Shown here: piece after piece, positions 1-6,570 of the stretch | How positions within the stretch are numbered: position 1 is the stretch's first letter | How the letters are laid out: each line of letters opens with the position of its first letter | Notes under the pieces: model-generated | What the model was told of the DNA's origin: nothing | The model's input: only the letters and a program-made list of their open reading frames with translations | The model's database searches: none | Position numbers and translations under genes: made by a program | Assembly (NCBI GenBank): GCA_030628905.1 | Contig: DAOVQB010000168.1 | Location: 1-9,901 of the forward strand | From: DAOVQB01 sp023128935 | GTDB taxonomy: Bacteria > Eisenbacteria > RBG-16-71-46 > CAIMUX01 > WJJG01 | Direction: 5' to 3' | DNA: 9,901 nucleotides

Positions 1-72
1 AGGAGTTGATCGTGAAGGAATCAGTTCTCCTTGGCGCGAAACCTGGAGACGAGATGGTTTCGGGGGTGAGCA

Positions 73-288
73 TCAAATACAAATCTGGTCCCGGTTGAAT
101 CCGGAGTCCCCATGCATAGGGTGTCCTCCAAGCGATGACTCCACTCCCTTGGTGACATCGACGGCCTCCCGCAAAATGCGCTCAGGCAAAGCTGGATGAA
201 TGGCCCCGCGCTGAACCACTAGGTCGACATCACTTGTTGCCGCAGCCTCATCGCGAGCGACCGAGCCGAAGAGCGCCAAGGAAGCCAC
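73..288 (-). pseudogene. MNT-type nucleotidyltransferase remnant (internally deleted)
   Basis: The frame from a GTG at 288 encodes 71 residues beginning ASLALFGSVARDEA and SDVDLVV. This is the GS-x10-DxD nucleotide-binding and metal-binding signature of the minimal nucleotidyltransferase (MNT) family, the antitoxin partner in MNT/HEPN (MntA/HepT) modules. The frame then jumps within a few residues to HPALPERILREAVDV, which resembles the C-terminal end of full-length MNT proteins. The middle part, which normally carries the third carboxylate (a '..RPVDLV..' strand), is missing, about 25-35 residues by comparison with family members I know. Upstream, the same frame still reads family-like sequence (ELSDLGVASLALFGS) but meets a TAG about 18 codons before, with no good start or ribosome site. 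The tail after AVDV (16 more residues plus 10) looks non-native. No HEPN toxin gene is visible in the 72 bases downstream. I read it as a decayed gene; a short functional protein is less likely. Confidence 0.6.
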
Positions 289-422
289 ACCGAGATCGGA
301 CAGCTCAGAGGCCTGCGCCTGTAGCCTATACGGTAATCGGCCTCGCCAAGGCTAGCCCAGAGGGCATGCGCAATTGGTGCGGGTCCTTCGTCGCAGAAGA
401 GCCGCATCCATTCAGAACAGCA

Positions 423-463
423 GTTGGCCGCGGCGATCGAGAACGACCGTTGGCCGCGGCGAT
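423..463. repeat. 15-bp direct repeat containing a GC-rich palindrome
   Basis: GTTGGCCGCGGCGAT occurs at 423-437 and again, identically, at 449-463. Each copy contains the 8-bp palindrome GCCGCGGC (427-434 and 453-460), so the transcript could form an 8-bp stem with an 18-nt loop. The site lies just past the stop codon of the carboxypeptidase gene (491) in its direction of transcription. It could therefore act as a 3' end hairpin, but no T-tract follows on the minus strand. Apart from this repeat I see nothing in 289-490. Confidence 0.55.
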
Positions 464-490
464 TCAGCCGATAAGACCGCCTCCTTCAGA

Positions 491-3442
491 TCATCCTTTC
501 AGTCTCACTACCTTCCCGGTGGCTAGCCGCCGGCCACCCGCATCGAGGCGCATCAGGTACAGACCTGAACCCAGGCATCTGCCTTGCGCGTCCCGGCCAT
601 CCCACAGGAGGCAACCTTCCGCTGCAGCTGTTGGCGACACCATACTCCTGACCAGACGCCCCGCGGCATCGAATACGCGCACGTGCACTGCCGCCGGCAT
701 GCTGAGGCGATATGCGATCCGCGCAATTTCATTCCCTCTCACCGGTGTCATGCACTGGAACGAGGTGCACTGAAGCGTAGAAATCCTCTCTGGAACGAGA
801 TCATCCACCGCGGAGGAGATGCCGAGAACCTTCACATCCACATCATCAATGTACCAACCCTCTCCGCCAGAGGCCCCATCGCTTCCGAAACGGAAGCGGA
901 AGTGCACGTATCCCTCATAGCCGGCTAGGTTGAACTCGACCTGCTCCCAGTCGTGTGTGCCGGAGAACATGGGTGTTCCAGCCGGGAAGGGACCCGGCGT
1001 GCCCCCCTGGCGGCACGTGTGCGAGTAGCCTCCAACGGGCGTGATCTGCTCCCAGGGTCCGCCCTCGTGAGAGATCTCGACAATCCCACCGTCATAGGCT
1101 TGCCCCGGGTAGCCACCGCTGACCTCGGCATCGATCCAGTGCCAGAATGTAAGCCTCGGGTCATTGCCTATGAGGATCTCGCAGCTCTCTAAAGCCGCAT
1201 CGAGGAGGTTGGCATAGGAGCCGGCGCCCGTCGCGCCGCACTTCCAGCTCCAGATGCCCTCTGGGGTGTGGTTGCGCTCCGTGGAGAGATGCCATTGATC
1301 CACGAATCCACCGGTTACGACATAGTGGGTCCAATCGACGCCCCCGGCCTCCATGTCGTCGTCATACACTGTGATGAAGGGTGCAACCCAGAACGAATAG
1401 AGCTCCGATGGCGCCCCCGGTGGATCCACGGACTCGTTTCCGCCCTCATCCTGTGCAGCGATGTAGTATTGCACGCACGTCTGGTGTGGCTGACCCGGAA
1501 TCTCACCCATGAATTGGTTGCCGGTGATTGGTATGAGCGGCACCGTCTGGAAGGGCTGACCTGTTGTGCGATAGACGAGTACCTTTTCCTCGATGGCGCT
1601 CATGTCCGTGATCGTGGTTTCGATCTCGTAGGGACCAACCATGTTGTCGGTATTCGGGTAGTCGGTTGTGCCCGTGATCTCGGGACCAGCGATGTCGGTC
1701 AGCGAGAAATCGACAACTGTGGTCTCACCAAGCTCAATCACTACCCCAGGTGTGGATTCAGGAGCGAAGCTCGGATGCGAGACACTCACGGTGTATACAC
1801 CCGGCTCAACATAGCCCGTATAGGAACCGCCGAGGCCTGTCTCGAAGGCGAGTTCGCCATTGAGTTCAATGGCTGCACCAGGAACCGGCGTGCCCCCGGC
1901 TGTGGCGTTCGTAACCATCCCGGTCAGAATGCCATGATTGAACTCCTCGGGAACCAGCTCGATGTTGAGAATCGTGGCTTCATCTCCACCGGTCATCACC
2001 TGGATCGTCTTGTCAAAGTAGCCTTCAGCGCTCACTTCCAGAGTGATGGTCTGATAGGACATCGGCCGCATGCGGCAGTAGTAGCCGGTGCTGGCCTCGG
2101 TTTTCATATCCCAGAGTTCACCACCGCCGTAGACGCCCATGATCTCCGGGATGTAGATCGTCGCCTCAAGTGGAATGCCGGCGATCGAATCTGTAACAGT
2201 ACCTTGGATGGAAGGTCCCCAAAGACGCGTAGCCAGCCAGATGCTGGCCGGGAGGTTCAACGCCACATCCTGCAGCATTGTAGAGCCACTTGGAATGAAG
2301 GATGTTCCAATTTCCACTGTGAAAGAGGTTGTGCCCATGGTGCCGTAGGCCCAATCCTTAGCCGATCCATGTGCGGTTGTGGATTGCAGGTTCGCGTACC
2401 CGGTCATGAAGCAGTATACGGCCGTGATATCGGTCACAACCGGCTCTGGATCCACACCATAGCCGAACGGGTAATAGATCATCTCGCCATAGGTGTGATA
2501 GGTCGGATGGATAGCAGGGCGATGGAGGTTGTGCAGATCTAGCATGGCCACAATACAAGGAGCGCTCCAGGGATATGGCCCGCCATAGGTCTGACCGCTC
2601 CAGCTGCCGGCATACCAATGCCAATCATAATTGCGGTTGGGGTCGATCCCCTCATTATTATCCACATGGTGGTTCTCGTTATAATCGTAGAGCGTCTTGC
2701 GCCACCAGGGATCGATATCCTCCACCCACTGGTGACCGTCGGCATTGATCATGGGCACACACCAGATCTCGGTCGTGTTGACGATGTCTGTAATCTCAGG
2801 ATCTATGCCGTAGTTTTCGCAGAAATGATACGCGATGGCCATCACGAGTTCGGTGGTCGTCGGTTCGCGGGCGTGATGGCGGCCATCGTAGACGATGCAG
2901 GGCTCGGGTTCATCGATATCGGGATGCAGCGAGATGCGCACGGCGAAGACATCGTACTCATGGCTGAAATTGTCCCACCAGTAGCTCTTGCTCAGGCAAT
3001 CCCCGATGTCATAGAACTTGCAGATCTCAGGGTAATTCGCCTCGAGCGCCAAGAGTTCATCCCACATCTCTTGGTAGGTGTGATACTCCGGATCCATATT
3101 CCCTTCCCGCAACCCAGCTCGGGCGCCGGGAAAGAGATCGCGGTCCAGCGGCTTCCAGGCATAGCCCAATTCAGTCAGGCGGTCCAGATCGGCGCGGCTG
3201 GCCAGTATCTCAGCATAGCCATCGCGCCAGAAGGCCACATCAAAGCCGGTCTGCTCCAACTCCTCAATCTCGCCCGCATCGATGCCACTAACGCAGACGG
3301 CAGTCGGCTCCTCCGAAGCCGCCATGCTGGGACTCGTCGCCACGCAAAGCATAGCCAGGACTACAATCAAGAAGCTGGTAAGCCCTATGGATGACGGCCA
3401 GGTCAGCAGGCTATTCAGACAAGTATGCTCGCGGGTTTCCAT
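491..3442 (-). CDS. Secreted multidomain M14 zinc carboxypeptidase with FlgD-like C-terminal domain
   Basis: This 983-residue exported metallopeptidase removes C-terminal amino acids from peptides. Residues 1-41 form a signal peptide (hydrophobic stretch about 21-36, likely cleavage after SMA41), followed by a probable propeptide to about 118. The M14 catalytic domain spans about 120-405. By comparison with carboxypeptidase A, the zinc ligands are H190 and E193 (HARE) and H316 (YHTYGE). Substrate residues are R248 (WRKT), N269 and R270 (DPNRNY) and Y366 (DWAY), and the catalytic Glu is E377 (FTVEIG), so the active site is complete. Two carboxypeptidase-regulatory-like beta domains follow (about 411-497 and 504-583), then an Ig-like segment (585-688), a MAM/immune-inhibitor-A-like lectin-fold region (about 690-872, ending GWYIDDVDV) and a FlgD-like or sorting-type C-terminus (about 905-983: VFDAAGRLVR, WDGRDAQG, SGLYLMRL). 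The start at 3442 is preferred to the open frame reaching 3790 because it has AGGAGG six bases upstream and directly gives the signal peptide. The C-terminal domain may serve in surface sorting, which is inference. Confidence 0.93.
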   Translation of the reverse strand: METREHTCLNSLLTWPSSIGLTSFLIVVLAMLCVATSPSMAASEEPTAVCVSGIDAGEIEELEQTGFDVAFWRDGYAEILASRADLDRLTELGYAWKPLDRDLFPGARAGLREGNMDPEYHTYQEMWDELLALEANYPEICKFYDIGDCLSKSYWWDNFSHEYDVFAVRISLHPDIDEPEPCIVYDGRHHAREPTTTELVMAIAYHFCENYGIDPEITDIVNTTEIWCVPMINADGHQWVEDIDPWWRKTLYDYNENHHVDNNEGIDPNRNYDWHWYAGSWSGQTYGGPYPWSAPCIVAMLDLHNLHRPAIHPTYHTYGEMIYYPFGYGVDPEPVVTDITAVYCFMTGYANLQSTTAHGSAKDWAYGTMGTTSFTVEIGTSFIPSGSTMLQDVALNLPASIWLATRLWGPSIQGTVTDSIAGIPLEATIYIPEIMGVYGGGELWDMKTEASTGYYCRMRPMSYQTITLEVSAEGYFDKTIQVMTGGDEATILNIELVPEEFNHGILTGMVTNATAGGTPVPGAAIELNGELAFETGLGGSYTGYVEPGVYTVSVSHPSFAPESTPGVVIELGETTVVDFSLTDIAGPEITGTTDYPNTDNMVGPYEIETTITDMSAIEEKVLVYRTTGQPFQTVPLIPITGNQFMGEIPGQPHQTCVQYYIAAQDEGGNESVDPPGAPSELYSFWVAPFITVYDDDMEAGGVDWTHYVVTGGFVDQWHLSTERNHTPEGIWSWKCGATGAGSYANLLDAALESCEILIGNDPRLTFWHWIDAEVSGGYPGQAYDGGIVEISHEGGPWEQITPVGGYSHTCRQGGTPGPFPAGTPMFSGTHDWEQVEFNLAGYEGYVHFRFRFGSDGASGGEGWYIDDVDVKVLGISSAVDDLVPERISTLQCTSFQCMTPVRGNEIARIAYRLSMPAAVHVRVFDAAGRLVRSMVSPTAAAEGCLLWDGRDAQGRCLGSGLYLMRLDAGGRRLATGKVVRLKG

Positions 3443-3448
3443 TGCACT

Positions 3449-3454
3449 CCTCCT
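3449..3454 (-). promoter_or_regulatory. Ribosome binding site deciding the carboxypeptidase start
   Basis: The minus strand reads AGGAGG, then six bases, then ATG at 3442. This strong site places the start here and excludes the 116-residue upstream extension of the open frame, which would bury the signal peptide. Confidence 0.8.
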
Positions 3455-3623
3455 GCAGGTATTGCTCTTCCCTAGCATTGGATGGCAACCCGACGGCGAA
3501 TCGCTGCTGCGCCGGCAGACGCGGCATACATCCCAGTGGCCTCGTCCGCCCAGGTTGCTGTACATTGCCACACAACATGATAATAGCACGTCAGGGGAGG
3601 TTTCCGCCTGCACGGATGTTGCG

Positions 3624-3643
3624 GCCGTGACGACGATCACGGC
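3624..3643. repeat. Perfect 7-bp inverted repeat in divergent intergenic region
   Basis: GCCGTGA (3624-3630) and TCACGGC (3637-3643) are exact inverted arms around a 6-base loop. The position, between two divergent genes and upstream of both, would suit a dimeric regulator's operator. It could equally be an RNA hairpin; no T-tract follows on either strand. The structure is seen directly, but its role is unknown. Elsewhere in 3443-3719 I see only a weak promoter-like pair, TTGCTG (3555-3560) and GATAAT (3579-3584), spaced 18 bases on the plus strand. Confidence 0.45.
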
Positions 3644-3719
3644 AGGACAAAGACCCCTGCCGCTCCCAGATACAGAGCGGCGCGAAACCTCTAATATGCA
3701 ATACTGACAGGAGTTAGCC

Positions 3720-3748
3720 TTGACCCAGTGGCCCACAGAGAGTATAGC
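3720..3748 (+). promoter_or_regulatory. Candidate sigma70-type promoter for the beta-helix lipoprotein
   Basis: TTGACC (3720-3725) matches the -35 consensus at five of six bases, and TATAGC (3743-3748) matches the -10 box at four of six, with exactly 17 bases between them. Transcription would begin near 3755, at the edge of the 43-bp tandem repeats, giving a leader of about 180 bases before the ATG at 3937. The call assumes this organism uses the usual housekeeping consensus. Confidence 0.4.
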
Positions 3749-3752
3749 AGGC

Positions 3753-3917
3753 GTTGGCTCTGACTCGGCAATCGACGGCCGGCACAGCAACAGTCATTGG
3801 TCCTGGCTCGACAATCGACGGCCGGCACAGCAACAGTCATTGGTCCTGGCTCGACAATCCGTGGCCGGCTCAGCAACAGCCTTTGGTCCTGGCTCGACAA
3901 TCGACAGCCGGCTCAGC
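3753..3917. repeat. 43-bp tandem repeat, about 3.8 copies
   Basis: Units start at 3769, 3812, 3855 and 3898. Units 1 and 2 are identical over 43 bases. Unit 3 differs at six positions, and unit 4 is a 20-base partial copy. A diverged partial copy (11 of 16 bases matching) precedes them at 3753-3768. Each unit begins CAATCGACGGCCGGC and ends GGTCCTGGCTCGA. The period is not a multiple of three, so the array is not a conserved coding repeat. It ends about five bases before the AGGAGG of the lipoprotein gene and, if the 3720-3748 promoter is real, is transcribed as its 5' leader. Confidence 0.92.
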
Positions 3918-3936
3918 GGAGTAGGAGGAGAAGGGG

Positions 3937-5409
3937 ATGGGGATGGGCAGAACGAGCAGAACCCTAATTGGCAGGTCACTGGTACCTCTCGTGCTCGTGT
4001 CACTGCTGACAATCGGCTGCGGGGATGATGGGCCGACCTTCCCGGTGAGTTGCACCTACACAGTCTCGCCCGATGGCAGCGGAGATTTCCCTACGATTCA
4101 AGCAGCGATCGACAGCGCCTCGGCCGGTGACGTCATTGAACTCACCAGCGGGATCTTTGCCGGAGAGGGCAATCGAGACATCGATTACCTGGGCAAAGCT
4201 ATCACCATCCGTTCAGCGTCCGGAGACCCAGACTCCTGCATCATCGACTGCGAGGGAGACGCGACTGATCCACACCGCGCCTTCACCTTCTGCTCCGGCG
4301 AGGGATCGCACTCCGTGCTGGAGGGCGTGACGGTCATCAACGGGTATCGCGTTGGAGAGGGGCTCGGGCACATTGGAGGCGCCGTTTACTGTGATGACTC
4401 TTCCCCGAAGTTCGTCCATTGCACTTTTGCCGGCAATTCAGCCAATAAGGGCGGTGCCATCTATTGCACTTGGAACACGCATCCGACGATCACGGAGTGT
4501 GCCTTCAAGTCCAACTCCGCCGCCGTCTATGGTGGCGGGATGTACTGCAATGGATCTGATCCCAGGCTAACCAACTGCACATTCCTCGACAACAGAGCCG
4601 CCCAAGGAGGCGGCGGAATCTTCTGCGCCTCTGCCTACCCTACACTCACCAACTGCACATTCGCGGACAAGACCGCCGGCAGCGGTGGCGGAATCATGTG
4701 CTGGGACTCAGGTCCTAGTCTCACTGATTGCAGCTTCACCGGCTGTTCGGCTCAGTTCTCTGGCGGCGGGATGCAGTGCTCCGAGGATTCCTCGCCCAGC
4801 CTTACCAGATGCGAGTTTACGGATAATCTGGCCACAGTCAGCGGTGCCGGGATTTGCTGCCAACAATCCTCCTCGCCAGTGCTTGTCAGTTGTCTGTTCG
4901 CCCGGAACCAGGCTCAGTCTCGTGGGGGTGCCGTATACTGCCGCGTTCGATCCTCTCCCGTTCTCACAGACTGCATCCTAACTGAGAATTCGGCTGCGCA
5001 TGGCGGAGCGCTCTATTGCGAGGAATACTCTTCTCCAATGATCAGCGGTTGCACATTCTCTGCCAACGCTGCTGAGCAACACGGCGCTGGACTATACTGC
5101 TTCTATAACTCGTCGCCCATTCTGGAGAACAGTATCATCGCATTCAGCCCAACAGGGGAAGCCATCTTCTGCAAGCATTCCGACGAAACTTCCCTGCCCC
5201 TCCTCACCTGCTGCAATCTCTTTGGCAACGCAGGCGGCGATTGGGTTGGCCGGATTGAGGACCAAGCAGGGCTCAACGGCAACATATCTGAGGATCCGCT
5301 ATTTTGTGATCGCAACGGCGGCATCTTCCTGCTGCAGCTAGACTCACCCTGCAGTGCGGCGAATTCCGCATGCGGTCTCGTCGGCGCCCAGCCGGTAGGG
5401 TGTGACTGA
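3937..5409 (+). CDS. Right-handed parallel beta-helix lipoprotein, cysteine-rich
   Basis: This 490-residue protein has a lipoprotein signal: positive N-terminus (R5, R8, R13), hydrophobic core (about 14-26) and lipobox LTIGC with the acylated Cys at position 28. The mature part opens with 'GDFPTIQAAIDSA' (48-61), a segment shared with pectin-methylesterase-like and other secreted beta-helix proteins. Residues about 147-415 form ten or so coils of about 26 residues, following a pattern like GGAxYC..SSPxLxxCxFxxNxA. Each coil contributes two regular cysteines: outer C152, C177, C204, C230, C255, C281, C307/308, C335, C361, C388, C412 and inner C162, C188, C214, C240, C265, C292, C319, C346, C372. 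The C-terminus (about 465-490, DSPC...CGLVGA...GC) closes the solenoid. AGGAGG at 3923-3928 lies eight bases before the ATG; another ATG at 3943 is possible. The role could be polysaccharide binding, adhesion or structure. I see no lyase catalytic motif, so enzymatic activity is not claimed. Confidence 0.88.
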   Translation: MGMGRTSRTLIGRSLVPLVLVSLLTIGCGDDGPTFPVSCTYTVSPDGSGDFPTIQAAIDSASAGDVIELTSGIFAGEGNRDIDYLGKAITIRSASGDPDSCIIDCEGDATDPHRAFTFCSGEGSHSVLEGVTVINGYRVGEGLGHIGGAVYCDDSSPKFVHCTFAGNSANKGGAIYCTWNTHPTITECAFKSNSAAVYGGGMYCNGSDPRLTNCTFLDNRAAQGGGGIFCASAYPTLTNCTFADKTAGSGGGIMCWDSGPSLTDCSFTGCSAQFSGGGMQCSEDSSPSLTRCEFTDNLATVSGAGICCQQSSSPVLVSCLFARNQAQSRGGAVYCRVRSSPVLTDCILTENSAAHGGALYCEEYSSPMISGCTFSANAAEQHGAGLYCFYNSSPILENSIIAFSPTGEAIFCKHSDETSLPLLTCCNLFGNAGGDWVGRIEDQAGLNGNISEDPLFCDRNGGIFLLQLDSPCSAANSACGLVGAQPVGCD

Positions 5410-5452
5410 GGGTGCCGCATATTCACTGCCAGGTGCAACACCCAGGACATTC

Positions 5453-6538
5453 TCAGCAGACGTTTCCAGCCTCCAGCTTGAGCGTGCGAAATGCCCCCAC
5501 CGCCTGGTCGACCGCATCGTCATCCACGTCCATATGGGTCACCAGGCGGATCTCAGAATCGCTCACCGGAAGGGTCAGGACGGAGCGCTGAGCCAGAGCC
5601 TGACAGACCTCTTGTGCGTTGCGCGAAGAAGCCGCCGTCCTCGCTGCCGTTTCTGTAGGATGCGCCTTGACCCCGATGATCACGATGTTTGTCTCGGGCG
5701 GATCGTTGACAACACGGAACCCGGCAACACTCGCAATGCCTTCGGCAAGTCCTCGTGCCCGCCTGTGATCATCCGCCAGGCGCTCCACGTGATGCTCAAG
5801 GGCATGGAGAGCGCCGGCCGCAATAATCCCTGCCTGACGCATCCCGCCTCCGAGCATTTTGCGGACACGGCGGGCCCGGGCAATCAGATCGGCTGTCCCG
5901 AGGAGCACTGAACCCACGGGGGCACCTAGCCCCTTCGAAAAGCAAAAAGAGATCGTATCACAGCACGCTGCATATGCGCTCACCGGGATGCCTGTGCAGG
6001 TTGATGCATTGAAGATCCGCGCACCGTCAATGTGGAGCGCAAGTCCTCTGTCGCGCGTGAGCCTGTAGATTCGTTTCATCTCATCCAGCGGGAACACCGC
6101 ACCGCCCGCCCGATTGTGCGTGTTCTCCAAACACACCAAGCTTACGGGCGCATAGTGATCATTGGAGCCCCTCAGGCACCGTGCTATCTGTTCCGTAGTG
6201 ATCACGCCACGCCGGCCAGGCAGTTGGCGCGTCTGTACGCCGCTGAAGGCGGCTGCGGCTCCCGACTCATGGTTGAGGATGTGCGCGTTCTGCTCCAGGA
6301 TGATTTCATCACCCAGGTTCGTCTGGGTTCGGATCGCCAGCTGATTGGCCATCGTCCCTGACGGAACAAAAATAGCCGCATCTTTACCCAGCAGCTGCGC
6401 GGCACGCCTTTGAAGGTGATTGACGGTGGGATCTTCGCTGAAGACATCATCGCCCAGATCAGCCTCCGCCATGGCGCGGCGCATCTCTGCGGTAGGCTGT
6501 GTGACCGTGTCGCTGCGCAAATCAATCAGATTCGGCAT
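5453..6538 (-). CDS. ltaE: Low-specificity L-threonine aldolase (PLP-dependent)
   Basis: This 361-residue fold-type I PLP enzyme cleaves L-threonine or L-allo-threonine to glycine and acetaldehyde; homologues also act on other beta-hydroxy amino acids. The family hallmarks are in order: LRSDTVT at 7-13, GDDVFSEDPT at 29-38, PSGTMANQ at 59-66 (PLP phosphate site), AHI at 85-87 (H86 likely stacks on the cofactor), HIDGARIFNA at 169-178 (D171, R174), and FSKGLGAPVGS at 200-210, where K202 is the expected Schiff-base lysine. IRLVTH at 330-335 holds the likely carboxylate-binding R331. Length is normal (E. coli LtaE has 333 residues). The ATG at 6538 has only a weak ribosome site, but an in-frame TAA lies eight codons upstream and a later start would lose the LRSDTVT motif. 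The gene follows the aldehyde oxidoreductase after 32 bases on the same strand and probably shares its transcript. The context suggests that the acetaldehyde made here feeds that enzyme. Confidence 0.93.
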   Translation of the reverse strand: MPNLIDLRSDTVTQPTAEMRRAMAEADLGDDVFSEDPTVNHLQRRAAQLLGKDAAIFVPSGTMANQLAIRTQTNLGDEIILEQNAHILNHESGAAAAFSGVQTRQLPGRRGVITTEQIARCLRGSNDHYAPVSLVCLENTHNRAGGAVFPLDEMKRIYRLTRDRGLALHIDGARIFNASTCTGIPVSAYAACCDTISFCFSKGLGAPVGSVLLGTADLIARARRVRKMLGGGMRQAGIIAAGALHALEHHVERLADDHRRARGLAEGIASVAGFRVVNDPPETNIVIIGVKAHPTETAARTAASSRNAQEVCQALAQRSVLTLPVSDSEIRLVTHMDVDDDAVDQAVGAFRTLKLEAGNVC

Positions 6539-6570
6539 TGGGAATCTCGCATGCCTTTCTTATGGCGTAC

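Noticed and set aside
219..407. A 62-codon minus-strand frame beginning MRLFCDEGPAPIAHALW
   Set aside because: The opening looks protein-like, but the second half is a shifted reading of the nucleotidyltransferase remnant and no family is recognised; mentioned only as a possible frameshifted piece.
1268..2542. A 424-codon plus-strand open frame, and another of 258 codons at 2618-3394, opposite the carboxypeptidase gene
   Set aside because: Both lie wholly antisense to a gene with a complete set of M14 motifs and look like codon-bias shadows; their translations show no recognisable domain.
3753..3917. CRISPR-like array
   Set aside because: The units are directly contiguous with no unique spacers, and no cas genes are present.
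3720..4028. A TTG-started frame with AGGAG just upstream, covering the 43-bp repeats
   Set aside because: The repeat period of 43 shifts the frame in each copy so no peptide repeat is kept, it overlaps the lipoprotein start, and TTGACC there fits a -35 box better.
5410..5452. Shared bidirectional terminator between the convergent lipoprotein and aldolase genes (CCAGGTG-CAA-CACCCAGG at 5429-5446)
   Set aside because: The stem is four pairs plus an interrupted outer pair, with a three-base loop and no T-tract on either side; too weak to call.
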